Shown one piece after another: positions 51,477-60,878 of a stretch of DNA of 64,000 nt. Origin of the DNA: Bacteroidota bacterium (lineage in GTDB: Bacteria > Bacteroidota > Ignavibacteria > UBA10030 > UBA8401); contig JAJYOK010000003.1 in assembly GCA_021796215.1 (NCBI GenBank), positions 186,001-250,000 of the forward strand, read 5' to 3'. The notes under the pieces are model-generated. The model made no database searches. It saw only the letters and a list, made by a program, of their open reading frames with translations, and was not told the origin of the DNA. Position 1 is the stretch's first letter. Each line of letters begins with the position of its first letter. Position numbers and translations under genes: made by a program.

Positions 51477-52859
51477 CTATTGGGGGCGGCTGAGATTGTA
51501 CTGCTGAATTTTAGTGTAGAGTGTTTTCAGACTGATGCCGAGAATTTTTGCAGCAACAATTTTATTCCATTTTGTCTGCTGTAGAACCCCGTCAATGTGA
51601 TCGCGCTCGATTTCCCGGAGGGAAATTGTTGTGCCGAGTTTTCTGTTCACGCCGTCGGGTTGAGATGCCGCGACAGTCACTATGTGCCGGGGAAGCGCCA
51701 GGTCTTTTGGATGGATAATTTCATCTGCGGAAAGAATGGCTGCGCGCTCAAGCACATTCTCCAACTCACGTACATTGCCGGGCCAATCATACTCACATAA
51801 CGCGTTCAATGCCTCTTCACTTAACTTCACGGGACGTCGCGCTCTGGCCTTCCGTTGGAGGATGTTTTTTGCAAGCACCGGAATATCTTCCCGGCGCTCA
51901 CGCAAGGGTGGAATGCGCAGCGTGATGACATTCAACCGGTATAGCAAATCTTCCCGGAAGCGCCCCGCTTTTACTTCATCATCAAGATGACGATTGGTTG
52001 CGGAAATGATACGCACGTCGGATTTCATGGTTTTGTTTCCGCCGACGCGGCGAAATTCTCCTGTTTGAATAAAGCGTAGCAGCTTTGGCTGAAACACGGA
52101 ACTGATCTCTCCGATTTCATCAAGGAACAGTGTTCCGCCGTTCGCAATTTCCACCAGTCCTTGCCGCATTTGATGCGCATCGGTGAACGATCCTTTTTCG
52201 TGCCCGAACAACTCGCTCTCGATCAACGTTTCAGCAATCGAAGCACAGTTGAGCGCAACGAACGGTTTTTCATTGCGCGGACTATTGCGGTATAAAAAAT
52301 TTGCAAACAGTTCTTTGCCGGTTCCGCTTGCTCCTTCAATCAGCACTGTTGAATCCGTCGGAGCAACCCGGCTTGCCAGTTCCAGTACCTGCAAAAACGA
52401 CAGGCTTTGTCCGATAATCTGCGACGATGACGCCAGGCGTGCAAGCTCGGATTTCATCACTTTATTTTCAATGATAAGGTGACGGTGCTCGAGCGCGTGC
52501 TCGATTATAGGAAGCAGTTCGTCGGTAGAATCCGGCTTCGTTAAATAATGAAATGCGCCTAACTTCATGCACTCGACGGCTATTTTCACATCGTCCACGC
52601 TGGTGAGCATGATGACCTGCGTGTCAATGTAATGCGATTTGATGAATGACAGAACTTCCAATCCGTCAATGTGGGGCATCTTTACATCGAGCAAAACACA
52701 ATCGAACGAAGTTGATTGCACTGCATTAATTGCTTCGCCGCCATCTTCAGCAGTTGTGACAAGATAGCCTTCCGGAATCAGCAGCTCGCTCAACACATTG
52801 CGGAATGCTTCTTCATCATCAACGACAAGAACCGACGCAGTTGTTTTTGCTTTTGCCAT
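51477..52859 (-). CDS. NtrC-family sigma54-dependent response regulator
   Basis: 460 residues. Receiver (DDEE at 14-17, Asp58 in CVLLDVKMPHIDG), AAA+ domain with Walker A GASGTGKE and Walker B GGTLFLDEIG, Arg fingers (FREDLLYRLNV), WPGNVRELENV, and a Fis-type HTH (NKIVAAKILGISLKTLYTKI). The sigma54-contact loop reads GSFTDA instead of GAFTGA: Ser for Ala and Asp for Gly. GAFTDA-type loops do occur in this family. It activates sigma54 promoters on phosphorylation; no kinase is adjacent. Its stop lies 6 bases from that of the convergent second chitinase, with no terminator between. Confidence 0.93.
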   Translation of the reverse strand: MAKAKTTASVLVVDDEEAFRNVLSELLIPEGYLVTTAEDGGEAINAVQSTSFDCVLLDVKMPHIDGLEVLSFIKSHYIDTQVIMLTSVDDVKIAVECMKLGAFHYLTKPDSTDELLPIIEHALEHRHLIIENKVMKSELARLASSSQIIGQSLSFLQVLELASRVAPTDSTVLIEGASGTGKELFANFLYRNSPRNEKPFVALNCASIAETLIESELFGHEKGSFTDAHQMRQGLVEIANGGTLFLDEIGEISSVFQPKLLRFIQTGEFRRVGGNKTMKSDVRIISATNRHLDDEVKAGRFREDLLYRLNVITLRIPPLRERREDIPVLAKNILQRKARARRPVKLSEEALNALCEYDWPGNVRELENVLERAAILSADEIIHPKDLALPRHIVTVAASQPDGVNRKLGTTISLREIERDHIDGVLQQTKWNKIVAAKILGISLKTLYTKIQQYNLSRPQ

Positions 52860-52956
52860 TGCCGCGATGAAAAATTAAAGTGAGAATGAATTTACGAACA
52901 AATATACAATGTTCAATTCTGCGATGCAATCAAGTTCTGACGGTCTTTTCCCGAAG

Positions 52957-52996
52957 AAAACTGACCCCGACAAGGTGAAGAATCTTTGTCAGTTTT
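52957..52996. terminator. Terminator between pepD and the NtrC-type gene
   Basis: AAAACTGAC (52957-52965) pairs with GTCAGTTTT (52988-52996) around 22 bases. Read on the minus strand it follows the pepD stop by 15 bases and ends in a T-run, so it should separate pepD from the regulator gene. It has the form to work in both directions. Confidence 0.65.
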
Positions 52997-53011
52997 TTGC
53001 TTAACTGCAGG

Positions 53012-54463
53012 CTAATTAATATTCTTCAGAATGCCGAGAAGAAAATTCCAAAACTTTCCGACGGTGTCAATGTACAATTTCTCGTCGGGCGAATGGACGC
53101 CGACCATTGTCGGACCGAAAGAAACCATATCCATTCCCGGATACCGTTCGCCGATGATGCCGCATTCGAGCCCGGCATGGACCGCCTTCACTGCCGGTTC
53201 TTTTCCATACAACGATTTGTACGTCTCCTGTGCAATATGCAAAATCCGCGAGTCCATATTCGGTTTCCATCCCGGATATCCTTCGGACGCTTTCACATCG
53301 GCGCTGCCGAGCAGAAAAACATTTGCAACCGTTTGACATATCTCGTCGTTCTCCGATGCGACGGAACTACGCTGGCTTGTCGTCAGCACAATGCGCCTCT
53401 TTTCCGTACGAATAATCGCCACATTCGTTGACGTCTCAACAAGCCACGAAATATCGGCACTCATTTTCATCACACCGTGCGGAAGCGCCGAGATCGTTTG
53501 CAGCATTTTTTTCTGCAGCGATTTCTTCAGCACTTTCCCTTTTGCTTTTATTCCTTCCAGTGTGATTGTGAGACCGGGTTCATTTGTTTTCAATTCTGCT
53601 TTGATGATCTCATTGAACTCGCCAGTGCGGGCGCTTGCTACATCTAAATTCTTTGCAGGAATAAAGACAAGCGCTTCCGCTTCGCGCGGAATGGCGTTGC
53701 TTTTATTCCCTCCTTCAATGGAAGCGATGCGTGCGCCAAGCTCCGATAGAGCAATCAACACCCTGTTAATGATCTTGATCGAGTTGCCGCGCCCTTTGTC
53801 AATTTCTAATCCGGAATGTCCGCCGCGCAATCCTTTCACATGAAGTTTCACCGCAACATGTTTTGCAGGTACCGCCTCAAATTCTGCTTTCCATATTCCG
53901 TCCGTGTTTCGTCCGCCGGAGCAGCCGACGTACAATTCGCCTTCTTCTTCAGAATCGAGATTGAGAAGCGTCGTGCTTTTCAAAAAGCCGGGTGCAAGAT
54001 TGTTTACACCGGTCAATCCCGTTTCTTCATCCACTGTGAAAAGAAATTCAAGCGGACCGTGCTGTAACGTCTTGTCTTCCATAATGGCAAGATTTGTCGC
54101 TACAGCAATGCCGTTATCGGCGCCGAGCGTCGTTCCGTTCGCACGAATAACATTTCCGTCACGCACCAGCTCAAGCGGGTCTTTCAGGAAATTGTGAACG
54201 GTGTTGTTATTCTTTTCACACACCATATCAAGATGGCCTTGAAGACACACCATCGGAACGTGTCCACGCCCCGGTGATGCAGGCTTGCGAACGACAACAT
54301 TCATAAATTTATCCTGCACCGCTTCCAGTCCAAGTTTTTTTGCCGTTTGAAAAACATAGTTTGAGATTTGCCGTTCATTTTTCGAACCGCGCGGAATCCT
54401 GCTGATCTCGGCAAAATATTTCCACACAAGTTCCGGCTGTAATCCATCAGTTGCACTTGCCAT
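53012..54463 (-). CDS. pepD: Cytosolic aminoacyl-histidine (Xaa-His) dipeptidase
   Basis: 483 residues, the PepD length. M20-type metallopeptidase with LQGHLDMVCEKN (metal His and Asp), TLGADNGIAVA (bridging Asp), TVDEETGLTG (catalytic Glu pair), LNLDSEEEGELYVGCSGG and LRGGHSGLEI, and a C-terminal GLECGIIGERYPGMDMVSFG with HSPDEKLYIDTV. It cuts dipeptides in the cytosol. It lies downstream of the OPT transporter gene, with a proline dehydrogenase gene further up, forming a likely uptake and breakdown route for peptides. AAAGGAA upstream of the ATG supports the start. Confidence 0.95.
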   Translation of the reverse strand: MASATDGLQPELVWKYFAEISRIPRGSKNERQISNYVFQTAKKLGLEAVQDKFMNVVVRKPASPGRGHVPMVCLQGHLDMVCEKNNNTVHNFLKDPLELVRDGNVIRANGTTLGADNGIAVATNLAIMEDKTLQHGPLEFLFTVDEETGLTGVNNLAPGFLKSTTLLNLDSEEEGELYVGCSGGRNTDGIWKAEFEAVPAKHVAVKLHVKGLRGGHSGLEIDKGRGNSIKIINRVLIALSELGARIASIEGGNKSNAIPREAEALVFIPAKNLDVASARTGEFNEIIKAELKTNEPGLTITLEGIKAKGKVLKKSLQKKMLQTISALPHGVMKMSADISWLVETSTNVAIIRTEKRRIVLTTSQRSSVASENDEICQTVANVFLLGSADVKASEGYPGWKPNMDSRILHIAQETYKSLYGKEPAVKAVHAGLECGIIGERYPGMDMVSFGPTMVGVHSPDEKLYIDTVGKFWNFLLGILKNIN

Positions 54464-54509
54464 AAAGGTATTCCTTTCAGTTTTCTTTTAGCCACAGAGA
54501 ATACAACGC

Positions 54510-54576
54510 CGGATTGATGGATTATTGGAGAAAACCTGGTACCATTAATCCATTCATCCAATAACCCATCTATCCG
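54510..54576. repeat. Inverted repeat between pepD and the OPT gene
   Basis: Nineteen-base arms with two mismatches (54510-54528 against 54558-54576) contain GATGG and TTATTGG and surround a 29-base loop. It shares the phrase GGATAGATGG with the inverted repeat at 60774-60816, so both may be copies of a dispersed intergenic element. It lies just after the OPT stop, where it may also end or process that transcript. Confidence 0.55.
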
Positions 54577-54580
54577 TTTT

Positions 54581-56650
54581 TCATTTCGCCATTGGTTTCC
54601 GGGCTGTTTTGTACAGCGTCAATCCCATGATGGCAAAAATCAAGACGCCCAAAATTTGGTAACCCGCATCTCCAAACGAGTTCGTAAGCCATCCTTCGGC
54701 ACTGATCTTCTCAAGAAACTTAAAGACGCTGTCGTTCACCGAAAGCAGCGCAATGATCACTCCGGCAAGTGCACCGCCTGCAACAAGTCCGGTTGCATAC
54801 AAACTGCCTGGACCAAGCTCGCTTTCTTCAATCGTTTCGTGTTTGCGCTTTGCCACCCAATCTGCAACACCTTTGATCGCTCCGCCGACAAAAATCGGAA
54901 GCGTGGTTGACAGCGGAAGATACGCGCCGACTGCAAACGAAAGCGCGTTTACGCCGCACAACTCAACGGTGATTGCAAGAAACGCGCCGACAAGAACAAC
55001 CTGCCAGTCAAGATTGAAAGAAAGAAGTCCTTTGATCAGTGTTGCCATCAATGTGCCTTGCGGTGCAGGAAATTTGTCGCTGCCGATAGCATGAACAATT
55101 CCCTGCGCCATCATATCCGGCGTCGGCTGGTCGAGCAATTTAATTGTTGCGCCGATAATAATTGAAGAAACAATCGCGCCGACAAATAAACTCAGCTGCT
55201 GGTACTTTGGCGTTGCACCGACGAGGTAGCCGGTTTTCAAATCCTGGCTTGTCGCACCGGCATTCGCCGCCGCAATGCAGATCATGCTGCCGACAACCAA
55301 TGCCATCGGTTCATAAAAACTTCCCGTCCAGCCTACCGCAATGAAGATCAGGCTTGTCCCCATCAACGTCGCAATTGTCATTCCGGAAATTGGATTCGAA
55401 CTCGAACCAATGATGCCGACAATACGGCTTGAAACTGTCACAAAGAAAAACCCGAACACGACAACAAGCACGCCGAGCAGCAATTTATTGAAGAGTGAGT
55501 TGCCGGGAATCTGCGGAAGGAATGCCATCACGAGCACAAGGCCGATGCTTCCGACGATGACGGTCATGAATGAAAGATCGCGGTCGGTGCGGGCAATGCT
55601 GCTGGCGATCTGTTTATTCTTCAACGAGCCGAGACTTTGTTTGAACGAAGCAGCGATCGTTGGAAATGTTTTTATCAATGTAATCAGTCCGCCCATTGCC
55701 ACTGCGCCTGCGCCGATATTACGAACATACGCCCAGTACACTGCCGATGCTGTATCGGCAAATGTGTGTGTGGTCGGGTCCCATCCGCCCCTGCCGCCCG
55801 CTGACATAATATCTTTCAGGTATCCCAGCTTTACTAATTGCGTTGCAATAATATCCTGCGGAACAAGCGAGGCAATGAGCGGAATAATTCCGAGCCATGC
55901 GAGAACACCGCCCGCTACGAGCACACCGGCAATGCGCGGTCCGATAATGTACCCGACGCCCATATATTCCGGAGTAATGTCTGCATTAAGAGTCGCCGAT
56001 GGAAAAATTTTGTTTGTTTGTCTCGTTGCCCATGCAGGAGTTTCTGCCACCACGTGAAATACTTTTTGCAGCAGAGCATAGACAAGTGCAAATCCTAATC
56101 CTTGGTACGCTGTCTTTGCAAAGTCGCCTCCTTTTTCGCCCGCAATCAGTACCGAAGCGCATGCCGTACCTTCAGGATACGGAAGGTTGCCGTGCTCGTT
56201 CACAATAAGCGAGCGGCGCAGCGGAATCATCATCAACGTTCCGAGCAAACCGCCGAACATTGCCAGCGTCAGAATTGTCCAGTAATTGAAAAAATCCGCG
56301 CCCGATTTCCCGCTTGCGCTCGCCGTGAGAAAAAGAAATCCCGGCAAGGTGAACACAACGCCTGCCGCAATGGATTCACCTGCGGAACCGGTCGTTTGAA
56401 TGATGTTGTTTTCCAGAATCGTCGTGTGAAGGAATTTTCTGCCAAGTGAAATTGCAAGCACGGCGATTGGAATTGACGCCGACACGGTCAAGCCGGCTTT
56501 CAACGCAAGATAGACCGACGCCGCACCGAATAAGATTCCGAACAACGCGCCAGTCACGATCGCTTTAACGGAAAATTCCGTGACGTTCTGGCCCGGAGCG
56601 ATGAACGGCTCGAATTTCATAGGTGCTTTTGCAACAGGAGCTTCTGCCAT
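54581..56650 (-). CDS. OPT-family oligopeptide transporter
   Basis: 689 residues with about 16 hydrophobic segments, typical of the OPT superfamily. Signature parts: LYLALKAG-like VYLALKAGLTVSASIPIAVL, NNIIQTTGSAGESIAAGVVF near the N-terminus, GNLPYPEGTACASVLIAGEK in the middle, and FVGGAIKGVADWVAKRKH near the C-terminus. The family imports small peptides or metal chelates with protons. The PepD gene downstream and proline dehydrogenase gene upstream favour peptides here. AAGGAGAGG before the ATG fixes the start. Confidence 0.93.
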   Translation of the reverse strand: MAEAPVAKAPMKFEPFIAPGQNVTEFSVKAIVTGALFGILFGAASVYLALKAGLTVSASIPIAVLAISLGRKFLHTTILENNIIQTTGSAGESIAAGVVFTLPGFLFLTASASGKSGADFFNYWTILTLAMFGGLLGTLMMIPLRRSLIVNEHGNLPYPEGTACASVLIAGEKGGDFAKTAYQGLGFALVYALLQKVFHVVAETPAWATRQTNKIFPSATLNADITPEYMGVGYIIGPRIAGVLVAGGVLAWLGIIPLIASLVPQDIIATQLVKLGYLKDIMSAGGRGGWDPTTHTFADTASAVYWAYVRNIGAGAVAMGGLITLIKTFPTIAASFKQSLGSLKNKQIASSIARTDRDLSFMTVIVGSIGLVLVMAFLPQIPGNSLFNKLLLGVLVVVFGFFFVTVSSRIVGIIGSSSNPISGMTIATLMGTSLIFIAVGWTGSFYEPMALVVGSMICIAAANAGATSQDLKTGYLVGATPKYQQLSLFVGAIVSSIIIGATIKLLDQPTPDMMAQGIVHAIGSDKFPAPQGTLMATLIKGLLSFNLDWQVVLVGAFLAITVELCGVNALSFAVGAYLPLSTTLPIFVGGAIKGVADWVAKRKHETIEESELGPGSLYATGLVAGGALAGVIIALLSVNDSVFKFLEKISAEGWLTNSFGDAGYQILGVLIFAIMGLTLYKTARKPMAK

Positions 56651-56705
56651 GTGCCTCTCCTTGAAAATGATTATATGATAGTGTGTTTGAAAAATTTCAT
56701 TGTGG

Positions 56706-57620
56706 TTATTTCTCCCGCTGCGTTTCGAACATTGCTTTGAAAACGTAACCAGCGATCTGCGGATTTTCTTTCAACCGGCGAATCGAGTACGCGTACCACT
56801 GTTTCCCGAACGGCGTGTACACGCGCAGACGATGTCCTTCCCTCACAAGCTGAGCGCGCCGCTCGCTTCGCACGCCGAGCAGCATTTGAAATTCATAGTC
56901 CTGCGGAGTCAGATGTAAATCCTGAATAATTTGTGACGCGGCGTCAATCAACACGTCGTCATGCGTCGCAATGCCGACGCGGCACTTGGCATTGAAAAGA
57001 ATTTTGAGAAGCCGGATATAATTTTGCTGAATCTCTCTCCGGTCTTTGAATGCAATTGCCGGCGATTCGTTGTATATGCCTTTGCATAAACGCACGTTTG
57101 CTCCTTCGGCGGCAAGTGTTTTCACGTCATCTTCGCTGCGCCGCAAGTACGCCTGAATCACAATGCCGACGTTGGATCCGCCGAAGGCGGACCGCACGGC
57201 ACGATAAACAGCAAGCGTATCATCCGTGCAGGTGTGGTCTTCCATATCAATCCGGACGAAATTATTTGCCGCTCGCGCTGCAGAAAGAATCGTTTCAACG
57301 TTCTCACGGCAAAACTCCTTGTCAATCTTCAAACCGATCTGCGTGAGCTTCACGGAAAGATTGGCATTGAGCGAGTGTTGGGCAATTGCGCTAAGGACGT
57401 TGACACACGCATCGCGTGATGCAGTCGCCTCTTCACGTGTTGTCACATCTTCGCCGAGCACATCAATCGTTGCCATGACGCCTTTGGAATTCAACTGCTT
57501 CACAGTTGAAACCGCATCTGCAAGGTGTTCGCCCGCAATATAACGATCGGCAACTTTAGCAACAATAAATTTTGGAGTGAAAGAAAGAGAGGAAACGACA
57601 AGCTGATTGAAGATATTCAT
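56706..57620 (-). CDS. Proline dehydrogenase
   Basis: 304 residues, the length of monofunctional bacterial enzymes. The flavin barrel shows NLSVKLTQIGL, VRIDMEDHTCTDDTL, GIVIQAYLRRSEDDV, NVRLCKGIYNES, VGIATHDDVLI, YEFQMLLGV, and the end block YTPFGKQWYAYSIRRLKENP whose Arg pair binds proline. It oxidises proline to pyrroline-5-carboxylate at the membrane, passing electrons to quinone. It lies upstream of the OPT transporter and PepD genes. The following dehydrogenase (P5C) is not in the window. It provides the reference for the divergent copy at 13452-14471. Confidence 0.95.
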   Translation of the reverse strand: MNIFNQLVVSSLSFTPKFIVAKVADRYIAGEHLADAVSTVKQLNSKGVMATIDVLGEDVTTREEATASRDACVNVLSAIAQHSLNANLSVKLTQIGLKIDKEFCRENVETILSAARAANNFVRIDMEDHTCTDDTLAVYRAVRSAFGGSNVGIVIQAYLRRSEDDVKTLAAEGANVRLCKGIYNESPAIAFKDRREIQQNYIRLLKILFNAKCRVGIATHDDVLIDAASQIIQDLHLTPQDYEFQMLLGVRSERRAQLVREGHRLRVYTPFGKQWYAYSIRRLKENPQIAGYVFKAMFETQREK

Positions 57621-57814
57621 AGGAATTTAATCGAGTCCGGTAATGGAAAGATTATTAAACGAAAGGAAAAATGCTGCCGATACAAACTTCTGCGCCGGCG
57701 TTTTGTGAAAAACCACCGGCGCGAAAACTGACGAAATGACGACTATACTGAAAATCTCATTAGGGTTGACTTTTCCGACACGCGTCTTCACTCAGCGCTC
57801 AAGTAATTCAATTT

Positions 57815-59146
57815 CTACAACGGAAATACTATCGAAACCTTCGGCTCCACACGTTTTTGTGTTTTGTAGCTTGTGTTGCCGTTCGCATCGGTGACCGGCG
57901 CGAATGTCCATGTGTACAGCATTGAAACGATCATGAATGGATATGGCTTGTACCCAACTGATGCATACAACAGCGAGCGATCATCGAGCGTAAAAATATC
58001 CTTATTGTTCTGAATATATTTTTTGTCATAACCCGCATCGAGAACAATTACCGGCAGCATGTTACCGGTGGAAGCGCCAAGATGCAGGATACCGCTTTTC
58101 GGATCGTTGTCAAGCTTTGAATACGTTCCGCGGATTTGCAGCCTTCCAAGAATAGCAATTGTTAAATCGCCAAAATAACCGGGACCCGGCGACACCAATT
58201 GACTGAGCGTCTGCGCTTTACTTGAGAAGAATGTGCCATTCAACTGATACCGTTCAAGCTCATAAAACGCATCGAAATAATCCGGAATGTAATGATCGCC
58301 TGACCATCGCCGTTCAAACTTTGTGAAAATATTGAAAATGCCCAGCCCGGAAAAATCTGTCTGCAGCCCAAGCGCTTCGCCGCTGCCGAAATGAATGATC
58401 TTCGCATAATCAAAATACAACGTCGAGCTGACCATCGGGACGCGAAGCAAAGGCAAACCGAGGTCGGCGCCGAGAATGTTCATTGTGCCGAGATTTTCCT
58501 TTTGCGGAATTGACGAAACAAATGTAACATTTGTATCCCGTGAATCTTTTCGATAATCTCCTGCCCACGTCGCACCGATTTCAAGTCCGCCGATGATCGG
58601 CACCGGAGCAAGGGTTGTATATTGCAAGGGACGGACGTAGCCGCGGATTCCAAAAACGCCGGGTTCGGTAAAGTCGCCATAGACTGTTTCAAATCCGGTT
58701 TTACCGAAATCAAGATCGAATTCCGCACCAAGCCGCCGGTCATCAAAGCTCGGGCTATTCCTATATAAATACATGATGGAGCCGTGTCCGAGCTGCGCGT
58801 AATCCAGCACACCGACACGCGCGTACACATCGTCACCTTTTTGCCCCCAGCGTAAATACCGGATGAATCTTCCGCGCTGCAATTCTGCCCAACGGATTGA
58901 CCGATCTTTACTGCTGACATACAAATTAAGGTCAAGGCCAACGCCGAATTTTCCGAACGCAAGCTCTGGCGCGATGTTGACAAGATAATACGGCTGTCCG
59001 TCAATCCATGTCATTCCCAAACCGGCGGTCATTGTATTTTGATCCGACGCATTCGGCGTACCGCGTTTTGCGGCCTGAGCAAAAGATTCGGGAGTGAGAA
59101 AAAGAAATCCTGCGAGAACAACAACACTCAAAAACAGACTGCGCAT
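57815..59146 (-). CDS. Outer-membrane beta-barrel protein of unknown function
   Basis: 443 residues from the ATG at 59146 (MRSLFLSVVVLAGFLFLTPE), whose signal peptide ends at SFAQ; the frame runs 61 codons further but only across the SpmB gene. The mature part is rich in alternating strands (GLGMTWIDGQPYYLVNIAPE, GVGLDLNLYVSSKDR, YLRWGQKGDDVYARVGVLDY, GAEFDLDFGKTGFETVYGDF) and ends VEPKVSIVFPL, with an aromatic second-last region as in outer-membrane barrels. I do not recognise a family with a known role. It starts 4 bases after the SpmB stop, so it is probably cotranscribed. Confidence 0.8.
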   Translation of the reverse strand: MRSLFLSVVVLAGFLFLTPESFAQAAKRGTPNASDQNTMTAGLGMTWIDGQPYYLVNIAPELAFGKFGVGLDLNLYVSSKDRSIRWAELQRGRFIRYLRWGQKGDDVYARVGVLDYAQLGHGSIMYLYRNSPSFDDRRLGAEFDLDFGKTGFETVYGDFTEPGVFGIRGYVRPLQYTTLAPVPIIGGLEIGATWAGDYRKDSRDTNVTFVSSIPQKENLGTMNILGADLGLPLLRVPMVSSTLYFDYAKIIHFGSGEALGLQTDFSGLGIFNIFTKFERRWSGDHYIPDYFDAFYELERYQLNGTFFSSKAQTLSQLVSPGPGYFGDLTIAILGRLQIRGTYSKLDNDPKSGILHLGASTGNMLPVIVLDAGYDKKYIQNNKDIFTLDDRSLLYASVGYKPYPFMIVSMLYTWTFAPVTDANGNTSYKTQKRVEPKVSIVFPL

Positions 59147-59150
59147 ACAA

Positions 59151-59699
59151 TTATACTCCAAAAAGAATTCTACAAATAAATACTGCACCCAACATTCCAA
59201 AAATATCAGCAATAATTCCTGCCGGCAGCGCGTGACGGAAGTTTTTAATGCCGACAGCGCCGAAATAGACAGCAAGCACGTAGAATGTCGTTTCCGAACT
59301 TCCGTACATCGTTGAAACCAACACTCCAATAAACGAATCCGGCCCGTGAACTTTCATGATCTCCGTCATAAGTCCCAAAGAGCCGCTTCCAGACAACGGG
59401 CGCATCAGCGCCATCGGCAGCGATTCCGCCGGCATTCCGATGAGATTTGTGATCGGTTTGAGAAGCGTCGTGACAACATCCATGGCGCCGCTGGCGCGAA
59501 AAATTCCGATTGCAACCAGCATTGCAACAAGGTAAGGAATAATTTTTATTGCTACCGTGAATCCGTCTTTCGCTCCTTCAACGAACACTTCGTACACTTT
59601 CACCTTCTTGAAAAAGCCCCATCCCAAGAAGACGATAATCAACAAAGGAATCGCTGCAACTGAAATAATATTGACAATATTTCGGAATAGTTCAACCAT
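59151..59699 (-). CDS. spmB: SpmB-like nucleoside-recognition (Gate) membrane protein
   Basis: 182 residues from the ATG at 59699 (MVELFRNIVN), overlapping the SpmA stop by 8 bases; a longer frame has no support. Five or six helices with family features KDGFTVAIKIIPYLVAMLVA, MRPLSGSGSLGLMTEIM and VSTMYGSSETTFYVLAVYFG. SpmA and SpmB were named for spore maturation in Bacillus but are widespread in non-sporulating bacteria, where their role is unclear (a transport function is assumed from the Gate domain). Neighbours: SpmA upstream, an outer-membrane barrel gene downstream. Confidence 0.9.
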   Translation of the reverse strand: MVELFRNIVNIISVAAIPLLIIVFLGWGFFKKVKVYEVFVEGAKDGFTVAIKIIPYLVAMLVAIGIFRASGAMDVVTTLLKPITNLIGMPAESLPMALMRPLSGSGSLGLMTEIMKVHGPDSFIGVLVSTMYGSSETTFYVLAVYFGAVGIKNFRHALPAGIIADIFGMLGAVFICRILFGV

Positions 59700-60699
59700 T
59701 GTTTGCCTCCGTATCGCCAGAGGCACTCTTTTCAACTTCAACTTTGTACCACGGCAGCCGCTGAAGCACTTTCACCGCAATCAACCCTGCGATGGTAGCA
59801 CATGTGGCGCCGAAAATTGATGTGCCGATGATAATTCCCGGATCGGCAGAACCGGCGGCGGCACGCACAGCAATCGCGGTTGCCGGAATAAATGTCAGTC
59901 CCGCTGTGTTAATAACCAAAAACGTGCACATGGCGTTTGTTGCGGTGCCGACTTTCGGATTGAGCTTGTTCAATTCTTCCATTGCTTTCAATCCGAGCGG
60001 AGTTGCCGCATTGTTCAAGCCAAGCATGTTCGCGGCAACGTTCATGATCATTGCACCGACCGCCGGGTGATCTGGCGGGACTTCAGGAAAAAGACGGCGC
60101 GTGAGAGGCGTGAGAAGCTTCGTCAGAATTCTCAGCAAGCCGGCTTCTTCGGCAACTTTCATCACACCAAGCCACAGCGCCATAATGCCTATCAATCCGA
60201 GAGAAATTGTCACTGCGGTGTTGGCATAATCAAGTGCCGCTTTCGTCACTGCGCGGACTTTTACATAATTCACTTTTTCAAGAACAAATGATGCCTGTGC
60301 CGTTGCATGGTCGCCTGAGAAATTCAGCGAACGTACATCGGCTGAAAGCTGATCTTTCTGGCCGGCATTGTCCGCCATTTTTTTCCAGAATTCCGGCGTC
60401 GAACTTCCAACCGGTAACGACAGTGTCGTCACGCCCTTGTTCGAGGTCATGACAACAACTTGCTGATGGACATCCGTCTGTTGAGAACGAATGCCGTAGA
60501 ACTGATTGAACGCGGAGGCCGGAATTGTCAATTCGCCTTTCCATGTTGAATACATTGCGGATGGCACCGGCTGCAATGTCAGCGTTGCTTCAAGGGGAAC
60601 ACCGTTGCGATAGGTATTCTGAACTTCATCATTAATATCATTGCCGACAGCAACAAGAATGCCTATCGCTATTAACCCAATCCACACATAGTTGAGCAT
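59692..60699 (-). CDS. spmA: SpmA-like membrane protein with an inserted soluble domain
   Basis: 335 residues, much longer than Bacillus SpmA (about 200). The first helix (MLNYVWIGLIAIGILVAVGN) is followed by about 120 soluble residues (roughly 28-145; LEATLTLQPVPSAMYSTWKG, TTLSLPVGSSTPEFWKKMAD), and then the family's standard part: TISLGLIGIMALWLGVMKVA, LLTPLTRRLFPEVPPDHPA, MIMNVAANMLGLNNAATPLG and FLVINTAGLTFIPATAIAVR. The inserted part probably faces the periplasm. It pairs with SpmB by an 8-base overlap. Confidence 0.88.
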   Translation of the reverse strand: MLNYVWIGLIAIGILVAVGNDINDEVQNTYRNGVPLEATLTLQPVPSAMYSTWKGELTIPASAFNQFYGIRSQQTDVHQQVVVMTSNKGVTTLSLPVGSSTPEFWKKMADNAGQKDQLSADVRSLNFSGDHATAQASFVLEKVNYVKVRAVTKAALDYANTAVTISLGLIGIMALWLGVMKVAEEAGLLRILTKLLTPLTRRLFPEVPPDHPAVGAMIMNVAANMLGLNNAATPLGLKAMEELNKLNPKVGTATNAMCTFLVINTAGLTFIPATAIAVRAAAGSADPGIIIGTSIFGATCATIAGLIAVKVLQRLPWYKVEVEKSASGDTEANNG

Positions 60700-60773
60700 C
60701 GAATTCTCCTCAATTATCGAAGGTTAAAAAAGTGATTATACATCACGGACAGGACTTTTGAATGTAGATTGTT

Positions 60774-60816
60774 GGATGATTGGATAGATGGAAGTAATGT
60801 CCCATTCCAATCATCC
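60774..60816. repeat. Perfect 10-base inverted repeat, intergenic
   Basis: GGATGATTGG (60774-60783) and CCAATCATCC (60807-60816) enclose 23 bases. Like the element at 54510-54576, it contains GGATAGATGG near one arm, and both sit between genes of the minus strand. It lies between the amidase gene and spmA. Confidence 0.55.
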
Positions 60817-60878
60817 GGTAATCCGTTTGCCAAAATTTTGAGCCCTGAAGCTTAAAATATAAATCTTTTGGAGCTTGT

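Noticed and set aside
59147-59329. N-terminal extension of the outer-membrane barrel protein
   Set aside because: It overlaps the SpmB gene and lacks a signal; the signal peptide begins at 59146.
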